The notes beneath the pieces are model-generated. The model saw only the letters and a list, made by a program, of their open reading frames with translations. It had not been told where the DNA came from and searched no databases. From the NCBI GenBank assembly GCA_016934335.1, contig JAFGTC010000175.1:1-59421 (forward strand): 59,421 bases of DNA, read 5' to 3'. This document shows, piece after piece, positions 1-9,197 of the stretch (position 1 is the first letter of the stretch; every line of letters begins with the position of its first letter). The stretch is from Candidatus Omnitrophota bacterium (lineage in GTDB: Bacteria; Hinthialibacterota; Hinthialibacteria; Hinthialibacterales; Hinthialibacteraceae). A program made the translations under genes and the position numbers.

Positions 1-1628
1 AAATGGGCGCCGGAAACAATGTATTTCCGGTTCAGATAGAATAAATAGCCCGTGCGATAGCCATAGAGTTCGTCTTCAACCGGAACCGCCTGATCGATCC
101 ACGTTTTCAATTCGAATAAATTCGAAGAAAAGATATTTCGTTCCTCCATCCACGCCTGGCGATCCGATTCGGATAGAACAATCCGCCCCAACCAGTTGAT
201 ATTAGGGCTTCGTAAAAAATAATAGCGCTCTTTCGCGAACGTAACCGTCAGGCTGATCAAAATGACAGCCGTCAGCCACCGGCCATATTTCAGGCGGGGC
301 GTCAGCCATGAAACGACGCAGGTGATGCATACAACAAGCAGACCGTTGTTCACGCCGAAAAGGCGCGCAATATCGGATCCCCACAATAACGTAAAGAAGG
401 AATAGGCTAATAAGGCGCAAATGACGGGATAAGTCCATCGCTTCCTTTTCAAGGCCAGCATGACGCCTACCGATAGAATCCCCAAAAAAAACAAGAGATA
501 CGCATTAAATACCAGCCAGAGAATGTTATTCCAAATTTGACCGAAGAATTCAGCGATCGAACTGGATTTGAGAATATTCAATCCATGATTGTTGGCGTTG
601 GAGAGCATCGCGGGTATAAAATCGGGATGAGTCGGAAAAATCTCGCCCAACATCGGATAGAGCGGATTGCCGGTGTAAAACGCCGATTTGATCAGCCAAG
701 GACTCATCATAAGCCACGCAATGAGACAATAGACGGCGATCCATTTCAATTCATGCTTCCAATGGCGCCGTTTCCAGCGAATCAGTCGATACGCAAGAAA
801 AAGAAATTGCGGCGCAAATCCGAACAAGAGCCCGTTGAACTTGGTACCCATGGCCATTCCGCAAAAAACAGCCGCCAGCATGAAGAGTCTGCGCCGATTA
901 TGCTCCAATGAATACCAGAGCAGAACGGTGGATAGAAAGACATAAAAATAAACGGCGCGCTGCACATTGACCATGACCGGCGCGCGGAAATGAAGTGCGC
1001 ATAAATACACGGCGACGGCGAACAAACTCCATTTCCCGCCGGCATATCGCTTGACGACGGCGGCGATCAGAATGAGCAAAGGAAAGAAATGGCAATAATT
1101 AAACACTTTGGCCGTCGTATCATTGCCTGCCAACAAGGAAAAAACGTAATGCAAATGAGCATTCATGGGGTAATGCGACGGCATGTTAAAGGGAACTAAC
1201 TGGATGAATCCGCCGTGCTGGATGTAATAGAGCGGGACGGCGAGATGATACCAGATTGCATCGACTTCGCGTTCGGGAACGCAGCAGGCGGCCGCATAAA
1301 AAAGCAGAATCAATCCGGCGGCGATCGCCGATCCGGGCGAACGGCGCACATGACTGTATATCGCGGGAAACAAAACATGAGCTTCGCGAAGCCACACAGC
1401 GAAGGAGGCGATCGTCAGCGCAATCGCCAGAGGAACAAGAACCCAGAAGCGGAGCCCCCCTATCATTCCCAAGGCGAAATAAAAGTAAGAAAGAAAAACT
1501 TCGCCCAATGCAAACGCTATCGCCGCATAATAACCGTAAGGCAGATCGCGCAGAAACCGGCGAGCGAACAAAAATCCGAAGCCCCACACCCAAAAAAACT
1601 GCCAAAATCCAAGGATAAAATTGATCAT
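1..1628 (-). CDS. GT-C fold membrane glycosyltransferase (family 39-like), C-terminus off the left edge
   Basis: An open minus-strand frame runs from an ATG at 1628 to the left edge, giving at least 542 codons without a stop; a TGA lies in frame seven codons upstream of the ATG. The translation is strongly hydrophobic with many predicted membrane helices. An acidic loop after the first helices (EREVDAIWYHLAVPLYY) resembles the Asp-containing first periplasmic loop of PMT/ArnT-type GT-C enzymes, which move a sugar from a polyprenyl-phosphate donor to a periplasmic acceptor. Donor and acceptor cannot be read from the sequence. The gene lies 153 bp downstream of murA on the same strand, consistent with an envelope role. 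Because it is cut by the edge it is not among the closed frames; shorter frames in this stretch are shadows. Confidence 0.75.
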   Translation of the reverse strand, partial: MINFILGFWQFFWVWGFGFLFARRFLRDLPYGYYAAIAFALGEVFLSYFYFALGMIGGLRFWVLVPLAIALTIASFAVWLREAHVLFPAIYSHVRRSPGSAIAAGLILLFYAAACCVPEREVDAIWYHLAVPLYYIQHGGFIQLVPFNMPSHYPMNAHLHYVFSLLAGNDTTAKVFNYCHFFPLLILIAAVVKRYAGGKWSLFAVAVYLCALHFRAPVMVNVQRAVYFYVFLSTVLLWYSLEHNRRRLFMLAAVFCGMAMGTKFNGLLFGFAPQFLFLAYRLIRWKRRHWKHELKWIAVYCLIAWLMMSPWLIKSAFYTGNPLYPMLGEIFPTHPDFIPAMLSNANNHGLNILKSSSIAEFFGQIWNNILWLVFNAYLLFFLGILSVGVMLALKRKRWTYPVICALLAYSFFTLLWGSDIARLFGVNNGLLVVCITCVVSWLTPRLKYGRWLTAVILISLTVTFAKERYYFLRSPNINWLGRIVLSESDRQAWMEERNIFSSNLFELKTWIDQAVPVEDELYGYRTGYLFYLNRKYIVSGAH

Positions 1629-1781
1629 AGTCCACAAGCCGCCGTTTCACGCAAATTATGGTACAGAGAGTAATCCTAAATGGCCTCTCCGTCAAAAGCG
1701 GCTCCCCCTTCCACTCCCAAAAAGGAATGGAAGGAGGCGAGCGTTCTGATCAATCCGGCGGTTCTGCATTTAAATCCTGTT

Positions 1782-3065
1782 TTATTCGACGCGTTGGATT
1801 TTGGCGCCGAGGGAGGCAAGGCGTTCGTCCAGGCGTTCGTACCCCCGATCGATCTGTTCGATGTTCTGGATCTCACTGGTTCCATCCGCGCATAAGGCGG
1901 CCATGAGCAGCGCCATGCCGGCTCGAATGTCCGGACTGCTCATAATTTGACGCCGCAGCGGGGTCGGCCCCACTACAACGGCGCGATGAGGATCGCAGAG
2001 GATGATGTTGGCGCCCATGGAGATCAGGCGATCGACAAAGAAGAGCCGGCTTTCAAACATCTTCTCGAAAATCATGACGGTGCCCTGCGTTTGAGTGGCG
2101 ACCACCGCAGCGATGCTCATCAAATCGGCGGGAAACGCCGGCCAAGGTCCGTCATCGATTTTGACCAGCGAGGCTTGAAGATCGGTTTTGATGCGTAAAT
2201 TCTGCTGCTTCGGCACAAAAATATCTTGATCGCGAACTTCCACATGGACGCCCAAGCGCTGAAATTGATACAGAATCATTCTCATATATTCGGGAGCGGC
2301 TTTACGGATCATCAACTCCCCGCCCGTAATGGCGGCGAGGCCGATGAAGCTGCCGACTTCCAAATAATCGGCGGCGATGCGATGGTTCCCCCCTCGCAGG
2401 CTTTCGACGCCTTGAATGGTTAATACATTGGAGCCGATGCCGCGGATGTCGGCGCCCAAATGATTTAAAAAAGCGCACAATTGCTGGACATGCGGTTCGG
2501 AGGCGGCGTTTCGAAGAACGGTTTCTCCCTCAGCGAGAACGGCGGCCATGACCAGATTTTCCGTCGCCGTGACGCTTGCCTCGTCGAGAAGAATGTCCGC
2601 GCCTTGAAGACGCTTATGGCGCCATACTTTATAGGCGTCTTCCGTCAATTCGAATTCAGCGCCTAATTCTTTTAATCCAAGCAGATGCGTATCGATGCGC
2701 CGCCGCCCTATGCGGTCGCCGCCGGGGAACGGGATTTCCGCGCGCCCGCAGCGCACAAGAAGAGGCGCCAGCAGCAGAACGGAGGCGCGGATTTTTTTGC
2801 ACAATGAAGGGGGAAGCGCCGGAGAATGAATCTGTTTCGCTTGAATAGAAGCCTGATGCGAATTGGATCGCGAAACCGATGCGCCGCACGCCTCTAACAG
2901 CGCTGTCAGACTCGACACATCCCCGATTCCCGGCACATTTTCTAAATGAACAGTCTGATCGGTTAAAAGAGAAGCCGCCAAAACCGGCAAGGCTTCATTT
3001 TTGTTGCCCGCCGGTTGGATTTCTCCACTCAGAGGAGATCCCCCTTCAACGTAAAATTTCACCAT
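1782..3065 (-). CDS. murA: UDP-N-acetylglucosamine 1-carboxyvinyltransferase with Asp at the catalytic Cys position
   Basis: MurA performs the first committed step of peptidoglycan synthesis, moving enolpyruvate from PEP to UDP-GlcNAc in the cytoplasm. The 427-residue product matches the usual length of about 420. It shows the start motif [20 protein letters not shown] with Lys22-Asn23, the FPADL motif with the catalytic Asp near 314, and the C-terminal DIRAGMAL and IDRGYE motifs (Arg near 381). The active-site loop reads [11 protein letters not shown]: position 117 is Asp (codon 2715-2717) where most bacteria have Cys. Cys-to-Asp MurA enzymes, as in mycobacteria and chlamydiae, resist fosfomycin. 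The ATG at 3065 is preferred over an in-frame TTG at 3080 because GAGG sits nine bases upstream of it. AroA is less likely given the MurA-specific N- and C-terminal motifs. Confidence 0.95.
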   Translation of the reverse strand: MVKFYVEGGSPLSGEIQPAGNKNEALPVLAASLLTDQTVHLENVPGIGDVSSLTALLEACGASVSRSNSHQASIQAKQIHSPALPPSLCKKIRASVLLLAPLLVRCGRAEIPFPGGDRIGRRRIDTHLLGLKELGAEFELTEDAYKVWRHKRLQGADILLDEASVTATENLVMAAVLAEGETVLRNAASEPHVQQLCAFLNHLGADIRGIGSNVLTIQGVESLRGGNHRIAADYLEVGSFIGLAAITGGELMIRKAAPEYMRMILYQFQRLGVHVEVRDQDIFVPKQQNLRIKTDLQASLVKIDDGPWPAFPADLMSIAAVVATQTQGTVMIFEKMFESRLFFVDRLISMGANIILCDPHRAVVVGPTPLRRQIMSSPDIRAGMALLMAALCADGTSEIQNIEQIDRGYERLDERLASLGAKIQRVE

Positions 3066-3669
3066 TGGTTCTACCCTCAACAGATAAATCGATATCGGGA
3101 AGTATATCGCAAACCAGAGCGCCGCCGAAACGGGCGCATGCTGCAGAACGATCCTGCTTCAGCCGATTCTTTTTGTATAGACGATCACGCCCCATCAATC
3201 ATTCAGAAAAATGGCGCAGAATCGGAACTCTGATATGTTTTTCTCCCTTTTCACCTCTGCGAAAATTCATGCAAAAAAAAGATCCAAAATCGATGCGCAC
3301 CATCCAAATCGTCTATCAAGTTTGCTAAAGTGGCATTCGACTCGAAGCGCCCATCCTAGCGGCGCAAAAAAAGAATGAGCGGGAGCGGCGCAATCAGATA
3401 TGCGGCAGGGGGCGAAATAATAGCCGGATACTTTTCCCCCGTCGAAAAAAGAGCCAACGAACAATGAATCGAGCTTCTTATCCAAATAAAAAACGCCCTG
3501 CGAATCCATGCTTCCACGGCGAACCATACTCGAAGGGAAGATCGCCTGTTCTAAAATTGCGGCGCCAACCTTTGAGTTTTATCCCTAAGCCGGCGCAATG
3601 GCACTCCATCCTCGGAATTCCTCACAAGAATAAAAATGAATTTTTTTTCGATCTTCCGAAACTTTTCAC
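3066..3669. other. Intergenic stretch between murA and the histone-like gene
   Basis: About 600 bp between divergent genes. Short frames exist on both strands, but none has a convincing ribosome binding site, domain or protein-like composition. The murA promoter must lie here, but I cannot point to clear boxes. I see no RNA gene or repeat. Confidence 0.5.
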
Positions 3670-3699
3670 TTGACAAAATTATACTTCGTGTAATATAAC
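3670..3699 (+). promoter_or_regulatory. Sigma-70-type promoter with a palindrome in the spacer
   Basis: TTGACA at 3670-3675 is a perfect -35 box, and TATAAC at 3694-3699 is an 18-bp-spaced -10 box (TAATAT at 3691 is an alternative). The spacer holds a near-perfect inverted repeat, ATTATAC-TTC-GTGTAAT (3678-3694), a plausible operator. It drives the lysine-rich protein gene starting at 3761. Confidence 0.6.
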
Positions 3700-3760
3700 A
3701 TAGTGTAAATTGAAACAAGAGGGCTAAACTGCGGAATTCTGGAAGGAGGTGAAAGGGTCT

Positions 3761-4102
3761 ATGGCAGTGAAACGGACAGTCAAAAAGGCTACAGCCAAGA
3801 AATCGACGGCAGCCAAGAAAACGGCGGTGAAGAAAACAACCGCGGCCAAGAAAAAAGCGGTCGTGAAGAAGACGCCAGCCAAAAAGAAAGCTGCAGCCAA
3901 AAAGAAAACCGCGGTAAAAAAGAAAACCACTGCTAAGAAGAAAGCCACCGTCAAAAAGGCCGCCGCAGCGAAGAAGAAAACCGCCGTGAAGAAAAAAGCC
4001 GCGGTGAAGAAAACAACTGTCAAAAAGAAGACAGCCGCCAAAAAGAAGACAGCCGCTAAAAAGAAAACAGCCGCCAAAAAGAAAACGACAAGGAAGAAGT
4101 AG
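3761..4102 (+). CDS. Lysine/alanine-rich histone H1-like DNA-binding protein
   Basis: A 113-residue protein made almost entirely of Lys, Ala, Thr and Val in irregular KKxAAKKKT-type repeats, about half lysine, with no globular domain. This is the composition of histone H1 C-terminal tails and of bacterial Hc1/Hc2-like and AlgP-like proteins, which bind DNA or RNA and compact the nucleoid. The start at 3761 is set by a near-consensus AAGGAGGTGA Shine-Dalgarno sequence ending eight bases upstream; a GTG at 3749 lies inside that site. A strong promoter at 3670-3699 and this site predict high expression. The phenylalanine-rich frame on the opposite strand is an artefact of the repeats. The sequence is low in complexity, so homology claims would be weak; function rests on composition only. 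Confidence 0.85.
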   Translation: MAVKRTVKKATAKKSTAAKKTAVKKTTAAKKKAVVKKTPAKKKAAAKKKTAVKKKTTAKKKATVKKAAAAKKKTAVKKKAAVKKTTVKKKTAAKKKTAAKKKTAAKKKTTRKK

Positions 4103-4295
4103 CCATCGTCGTCGCGGCAGAGTGATTGTTGCAGGCGTTTCACCGCGCGGATGAGGAAAATGCCTTGAGGCTGGGCGACTGAAATGTATGCTCTGTTATG
4201 TTGCTTGATTTGGTGTTGCATTTTCTTTAAGGGAATGATGCGGTAAAGAATCGTTATGCATTGATTCTTTCAATGGGATAGAAAAGGGTTTGAGG

Positions 4296-4328
4296 GCATC
4301 TTCAGAAATCTGGAGATGCTGTTTTTTT
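4296..4328 (+). terminator. Intrinsic terminator after the histone-like gene
   Basis: Inverted repeat 4296-4306/4309-4319 (GCATCT..CAGA with TCTG..AGATGC, one mismatch, two-base loop) followed by a run of seven T at 4322-4328. It lies about 190 bp past the stop at 4102 and before the MerR-type gene; the remaining bases 4103-4295 and 4329-4455 show no gene. Confidence 0.7.
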
Positions 4329-4455
4329 CGCATTCTCAAAAGAAGGAAACCATGCTAGAATAAAACGAATTAGATTTCATGAAATATTACCCCAGGGTTT
4401 CCGGCTCTATACGGACGAGGGTTCAAGACTATCCGGTTTATGAAACGAGGAAGCT

Positions 4456-4935
4456 ATGCCTACCAGCAAAATTCGATCGATTAAATCCGCATTTCAGTCC
4501 GGCGACGTCATTGACTTAATCCTGAGGTTGGATGGAATCAAGATCGACCCTGTGCGTCTGCATTATTACGAGAAAACCGGTCTCATCAAAGCCAGCGTAC
4601 GCCCTGCCCAAGGATGCGGGAAGCACAAGCTGTATTCCCTATCCGACCTGGTCATGCTGCGATGGTTTCTTCAATTGCGCAAACAGGGGCTCAGCATGCA
4701 AAAAGTGCGCCGGGGAATCTCCTATCTCCGCAAAAACATGCCGCGCTATATAGAAAAGCCGCTGGAGCATGAACTGTATTTCGTCACGGACGGGCAGGAT
4801 ATGTTTGCGCTGGTTAATGGAGAAGAAGCCGTCTCGCTTGTCCGATCGCCGGGCCAGAAATATTTCGGCGTCATGGTTTACGATTTCAAAAAAATGATAG
4901 ACGACACCCTGGATGCAGTGGTGCAGGCGGCCTAA
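4456..4935 (+). CDS. MerR-family transcriptional regulator
   Basis: A 159-residue protein. Residues 31-95 carry a MerR-type winged helix: DPVRLHYYEKTGLIKAS (helix-turn-helix with the family's R-x-YYEKTGLI signature), a wing with KLYSLSDLVML and the LRKQGLSMQKVRRGISYL helix typical of the family. The C-terminal 60 residues (about 100-159) are an effector-type domain that I do not recognise; they have no cysteine cluster for metal sensing. GAGGAAGCT directly before the ATG is the ribosome binding site. MerR proteins bind palindromes between promoter boxes; the inverted repeat in the upstream histone-gene promoter spacer (3678-3694) is a candidate target, an inference from position and geometry. 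Confidence 0.8.
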   Translation: MPTSKIRSIKSAFQSGDVIDLILRLDGIKIDPVRLHYYEKTGLIKASVRPAQGCGKHKLYSLSDLVMLRWFLQLRKQGLSMQKVRRGISYLRKNMPRYIEKPLEHELYFVTDGQDMFALVNGEEAVSLVRSPGQKYFGVMVYDFKKMIDDTLDAVVQAA

Positions 4936-4970
4936 TAGACGCCCCGAAACGCATTCATAGCCGCCCTCGA

Positions 4971-6233
4971 TTAACGATAGAACGCCATGCTGGCAAACGT
5001 AACCATCGATTGAGCGTCGTCTTCGACGGCTTGGTCGTATGAAAGAAGAAAGCCGCGTCCGGCTCGCACAACATCCAGCGCCATATAAATAGGAGAAAGG
5101 CCGCAAACATTGTTGCGGTCTTTTTTTTCTTCGATGGCGCGATAAAAGGCTTCCGCCTCTCCTGTGTGGAGGCTCTCCAGGACTTGCCGGTCGTCATGAG
5201 TTACTCGTTCCAATTCGCGGGGAGATAGGCCTTGAAGATGCCCGAATCGACGCCCGACATGGCTGAAATCCACTCCCGCAACGGCGACTATGCGCCCCGA
5301 ATATTCGGCGACAACTTGGCGAAGGACATCCAAAGCCTGGGCCGTTTGTTGATCTTCACGAGGAGAAATCCCGGCTTGAATATACGGATGAAACGATCCG
5401 CAAAGAATGGGAACGATTTTCCCCCGCCAATGATCTCCAAGAACATGCTGCAGCCAGAGAACCTGAAATTCAATCGAGTGTTCGTCACGGTGAAGAAATT
5501 CATCTTCGAAAGGATCAAACGACGCCAAATCATTGTATCGGTCGACAAAATCGGCGTCGGTCTCTACAACTCCTAATGGGGTGGAAAAGGATTTTCGGGT
5601 TAAGGCGATTACATTCCGCTCGCTTTGATGGGCGGTTCCAAAGATGATATAGAGATCAGCGGGCGTATGGCGCGCCAATTCGCGGTAGGCAAAGGCGAAG
5701 CATTCACCGCCGCGATGCAGATCGATATGCGGCGAAATTAAAAGAGAAAGGTCTTGATTCTGAGGCGGGGGATCTTCGGCCTCTTTTTCCCGGACAGAAT
5801 CCAAAAGTTGATTGAGTTGCGCGCGCAACTCCTTTTTATCCCCCGGATAGGCCGTTCCGGCATGCGAGGCTTGCCGGATGGGATCGCTGCGAAACGCCTC
5901 CACAACCGCCTGCTTTTGCTCATAAAACGTTTGCGATTCTAAAAAAAATTCCCGATCCAACTGCTTGGCAATGGCTTGGATTTTGGCCAAAGGAACCAGT
6001 TCTCCATGCTTTCGCATGAAAAGTTCCTGGATGTCGCGCAAAGAATGATTTCCATCGAAATGAGCGACCATAAAAAAGACCGGCGGCGGTAAAACCAGCA
6101 CGTTTTTAGCAAATTGCCGCGGATCACGCAAACAAACGCCTTTCTCCGAGCCTTCCGGGTGAGGAAGAGCCTCCACAGGTCGAATTTTAGGATATTCTAA
6201 ATCGGGTTGTAAAACGGACGATTGTTCACTCAC
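4971..6233 (-). CDS. MEMO1-family protein (AmmeMemoRadiSam system protein B-like) with N-terminal extension
   Basis: 420 residues. From about residue 120 (QASHAGTAYPG) to the end the sequence matches the MEMO family, a fold related to extradiol dioxygenases. The conserved metal-site residues appear to be present: His169 (SPHIDLHRGG), His202 (GTAHQ), His252/Glu255 (EHSIEFQ), Asp322/His325 (DFSHVG) and Cys380 (NNVCGLSPI). In many prokaryotes this protein accompanies an AMMECR1 protein and a radical SAM enzyme; neither lies next to it here. The first 120 residues hold an extra domain (DGNHSLRDIQELFMRKHG region) that looks like a small helical or winged-helix module. Biochemical function is not established for bacterial members. 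It converges with the MerR-type gene, ending 35 bp from its stop. Confidence 0.85.
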   Translation of the reverse strand: MSEQSSVLQPDLEYPKIRPVEALPHPEGSEKGVCLRDPRQFAKNVLVLPPPVFFMVAHFDGNHSLRDIQELFMRKHGELVPLAKIQAIAKQLDREFFLESQTFYEQKQAVVEAFRSDPIRQASHAGTAYPGDKKELRAQLNQLLDSVREKEAEDPPPQNQDLSLLISPHIDLHRGGECFAFAYRELARHTPADLYIIFGTAHQSERNVIALTRKSFSTPLGVVETDADFVDRYNDLASFDPFEDEFLHRDEHSIEFQVLWLQHVLGDHWRGKIVPILCGSFHPYIQAGISPREDQQTAQALDVLRQVVAEYSGRIVAVAGVDFSHVGRRFGHLQGLSPRELERVTHDDRQVLESLHTGEAEAFYRAIEEKKDRNNVCGLSPIYMALDVVRAGRGFLLSYDQAVEDDAQSMVTFASMAFYR

Positions 6234-6714
6234 GTTTTAGGATTCTCCTTCATCAATCTCCAGACCTGCCTCTTTTCCGTAAATAACGCAAACCATGGAA
6301 GAAAGGGGCAAAGGCGTAATTCTATTATTATGAAAACAAACATTCCTTGGCATCCAAATCCGACCGATTTATCAACCGGCATCTGCAGCCACACTGATGC
6401 AGCAGACAAAAAATTTAGCGACGACGGAAAAAGAAGGCTTATTGCTAGGTAAAATCTCGCCTTCCATCGCCGCATTATAGAAAAAAAATGAAGCCGCGGC
6501 TACGGCAAAAAAGTCCCGCCTCCACAGATCACACTGTTTGAAAAATGCATGGAATCATAGTTCCCAAGACGCTGGGAAAAATAAATGGTTTTAATTTATA
6601 TTTGATATTTATATAATTTGAGTTGAAATTTATTAAAATCCGCCAAATTCAGATTGACAGTTCCATTCCGGACAGCAACTATTTAAGGAGAGTTATAATC
6701 CAGACGATAGTCTC
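6234..6714. other. Intergenic region upstream of the EIIA/ClC/Usp operon
   Basis: About 480 bp between divergent genes, becoming AT-rich towards 6580-6715. TTGACA at 6654-6659 and TATTTA at 6680-6685 are 20 bp apart; TATAAT at 6694-6699 is a perfect -10 hexamer with no good -35. The operon promoter probably lies in this part. The short frames here have no ribosome binding site. Confidence 0.45.
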
Positions 6715-7425
6715 ATGAATATAAATCTATCAGGGAAAAAATACATCGAAACGCCGGAAGCGGCCCAATTGCTGGGCGTTTCCGAACACGCCCTTGAGCG
6801 ATGGATTCGCCAAGGAGCGATTCCCTATAGCCGTTCGAAGGGATTAATCGTTTTCGATGAACAGAGATTGAAGGAATGGGCCGAATCGCACAATATGACC
6901 TGGATGAAGCCGCTCCCCTCCGAGGAGCGCTCCAAGCCCCCCGTCATTCGCTTGAGCAACGCCATCCGTAACGGCGGCGTCTATAACGGCGTCTCAGGAA
7001 ACGACGTGGAAAGCGTCTTAAAATCCGCCGTTGCGGCGATTCATTTCCCTCATGACGTAGATCGTGAAGAACTTTTAGAAAAGTTGCTCGAACGCGAATC
7101 GATGGCTTCCACGGGAATCGGCCACGGAGCGGCCGTCCCTCACCCTCGAACGTCTTTGAAAATGCATTCTTCCGCGCCATCCATTTCCGTCTGTTTTCTG
7201 GAATCGCCGGTTCCTTACAACGCCGTGGATGGAGAACCGGTATTTGTCTTATTTTTAATGCTTTCTCCCAGCACGAAAGTCCATCTGAAAATGTTAGCCC
7301 GCCTGGGATTTTGTCTAAGAGACGAATCGTTCCTTGCATTTCTTCGGAATACGCCTGATTTGGATTCTTTATGCCAGCGAGTGGAGACCATGGAGAAAAA
7401 AATGGAAACAACCCATATAATTTAA
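6715..7425 (+). CDS. HTH domain fused to a PTS EIIA type-2 (PtsN-like) domain
   Basis: 236 residues. Residues 10-60 form an excisionase/MerR-like helix-turn-helix (IETPEAAQLLGVSEHALERW). Residues about 98-230 are a PTS EIIA type-2 domain with the motif TGIGHGAAVPHPR, placing the phosphoacceptor at His143, equivalent to His73 of E. coli PtsN. EIIA-Ntr proteins are phosphorylated by the nitrogen PTS and regulate potassium uptake and stress responses rather than sugar import. Here the domain is joined to a DNA-binding module, suggesting a phosphorylation-dependent regulator. No EIIB or EIIC gene is nearby. It is followed after 14 bp by a ClC channel and then a Usp protein, so the operon probably serves ion homeostasis or stress. 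AAGGAG lies 24 bases upstream of the ATG, which is unusually far. Confidence 0.85.
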   Translation: MNINLSGKKYIETPEAAQLLGVSEHALERWIRQGAIPYSRSKGLIVFDEQRLKEWAESHNMTWMKPLPSEERSKPPVIRLSNAIRNGGVYNGVSGNDVESVLKSAVAAIHFPHDVDREELLEKLLERESMASTGIGHGAAVPHPRTSLKMHSSAPSISVCFLESPVPYNAVDGEPVFVLFLMLSPSTKVHLKMLARLGFCLRDESFLAFLRNTPDLDSLCQRVETMEKKMETTHII

Positions 7426-7439
7426 TCGGCTCAATCAAA

Positions 7440-9176
7440 ATGGCATTGGATAGCAAGTTTTCCAAAATATTATCTTCACTCTCCCGCTGGATCTTCCTAT
7501 TTAAAGACGAACATTTCCTCCTCATTCTTCTAGGCATCCCGATCGGGATCTGCGGCGGTCTAGCGGCTGTCGCGCTCAATCACTCCATCGAAATCTGCTC
7601 GGAGGCGCTTCACGTCTTTCATGGGCATTGGACGTTTGTCTTTTTTCCCGCGATTGGCGCAGTGCTGTCGATTTTTGTCCTCTCCGTGATTTTTCACGAA
7701 GGATCGGGCCATGCCGTCCCCATCGTCATCTACAGTGTTTTGCGAAAGGGAGGCTTGCTTCGATTCCGCTCCTCTGTGTCACACTTACTGGGATGTCTCT
7801 GCACTATCTCATTCGGGGGATCGGCCGGACCGGAAGCGCCGGTTGTCGTCAGCGGCTCATCCATCGGCTCCACCATCGCGCGCTTGTTTTCGCTGCACGA
7901 ACGCCAGCGCGTCGCCATGGCCGGCTGCGGCATCGCCGCCGCTATTTCGGCGATATTCAACGCCCCCATAGCCGGAATCGTATTTACCATCGAAATCATT
8001 CTCTGCGAGTGGTCGACGGTGAACCTGGCCCCGATCGCCCTCGCCTCGGTCACGGCCACGCAAACCAGCCGCATCTTACGGGGAAACCAGATTCCCTTTG
8101 AACATTTCCCCTTCGAATTCACCACCTTAGACGTGATCGCCTGCCTGGGGCTGGCCGTCATGGTCAGCGTCATTGCAGTGCTCTTTTCAAAAGTACTCGC
8201 ATTCGCCGAGCATACATCATCCAAACTAGCGTCCAATATCTTTGTACGCGGCATCGCGGGAGGAATCTGCGTCGGCCTCATAGGCCTCTTCGCCCCCGAT
8301 GTCCTGGGGGAAGGATACCATACCATCCGCGCGATCATTGAGCAGCGCTATGCGCCGACCTTCCTGATCCTGCTGCTCTTGATCGTCGGCAAAATCGCCG
8401 CCACTTCGCTGACGCTCGGCACAGGAAGCGCAGGCGGCGTCTTCGCGCCTGCGCTGGTTTTGGGAAGCATGACGGGGCTCTGTTATTGGCAAATGCTCGA
8501 CAGCCTTTGGCCCAGCCGCGAATGGGTGGGCGGCGGCTGCTTCGCCCTGCTGGGCATGGCGGGAATGATCAGCGGCGTCCTACACGCCCCCCTGACCGGG
8601 ATCTTTCTGATCGTTGAAATCACCGGCGGCTATGAAGTCGTTGTTCCATTGATCCTGGTTTCCGTATTGGCGGCAACGATTTCAAGGGCTTTTCTTCCGG
8701 CTTCCATCTATTATCGCGAATTGATGGATCGAGGGCAGCTGCTGCGACCGCGAACCGACGCGCGAATTCTGGCGGATATCGATATTCAGGACGTGATTCA
8801 AGTCAACCTGACTTCAATCCCCCCCGACACGCCTCTGCGAGATTTTTCCAATATAATCCAACGCACCGGCGAATCGTTTTTCCCCGTTATCGATCCTCAA
8901 AACGGGAAATTTCACGGCTTGGTTTTCGTCGAACGCGCTCAACCCTATCTATTAAGCCAAGAATTGTATGACGCCATACTGGTCGAGGAAATCATCGAGG
9001 GATCCAACGCCCATGTTTCGCTCAACGACGATTTATTGTCCGTTATGGATCGGTTTGAACATGAACGAACCGACGTCCTGCCGGTTATCGAACAGGGACG
9101 CTTTTTAGGCGCCATCGCAAAATCCGATATTCTAGATCAGTATCGCAAAGAATTGATTGTGCAAACGACTACATAA
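7440..9176 (+). CDS. ClC-family chloride channel/transporter with two C-terminal CBS domains
   Basis: 578 residues. The first 420 or so are a ClC membrane domain with its three anion-selectivity segments: GSGHAVP at 88-94, SAGPEAPVV around 128-136 with the gating glutamate at Glu132, and GTGSAGGVFAPAL near 325-337. The last 120 residues (about 455-575) contain two CBS motifs, which bind adenine nucleotides and gate ClC proteins. It moves chloride, in channel or H+/Cl- exchange mode, across the inner membrane; the proton-pathway glutamate was not checked. I prefer the ATG at 7440 over an ATG at 7371 that would overlap the upstream gene by 55 bp and encode a polar, unconserved-looking N-terminus. 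No clear Shine-Dalgarno is visible, so translation may be coupled to the gene ending 14 bp upstream. Confidence 0.93.
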   Translation: MALDSKFSKILSSLSRWIFLFKDEHFLLILLGIPIGICGGLAAVALNHSIEICSEALHVFHGHWTFVFFPAIGAVLSIFVLSVIFHEGSGHAVPIVIYSVLRKGGLLRFRSSVSHLLGCLCTISFGGSAGPEAPVVVSGSSIGSTIARLFSLHERQRVAMAGCGIAAAISAIFNAPIAGIVFTIEIILCEWSTVNLAPIALASVTATQTSRILRGNQIPFEHFPFEFTTLDVIACLGLAVMVSVIAVLFSKVLAFAEHTSSKLASNIFVRGIAGGICVGLIGLFAPDVLGEGYHTIRAIIEQRYAPTFLILLLLIVGKIAATSLTLGTGSAGGVFAPALVLGSMTGLCYWQMLDSLWPSREWVGGGCFALLGMAGMISGVLHAPLTGIFLIVEITGGYEVVVPLILVSVLAATISRAFLPASIYYRELMDRGQLLRPRTDARILADIDIQDVIQVNLTSIPPDTPLRDFSNIIQRTGESFFPVIDPQNGKFHGLVFVERAQPYLLSQELYDAILVEEIIEGSNAHVSLNDDLLSVMDRFEHERTDVLPVIEQGRFLGAIAKSDILDQYRKELIVQTTT

Positions 9177-9197
9177 ACCCAAAGGCAGGGAGAAACG

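Noticed and set aside
3724..4221. Phenylalanine/alanine-rich minus-strand frame opposite the histone-like gene
   Set aside because: It is the reverse complement of Lys-Ala repeats (codons AAG/GCC read as CTT/GGC), with no ribosome binding site; the plus-strand gene has a strong promoter and Shine-Dalgarno.
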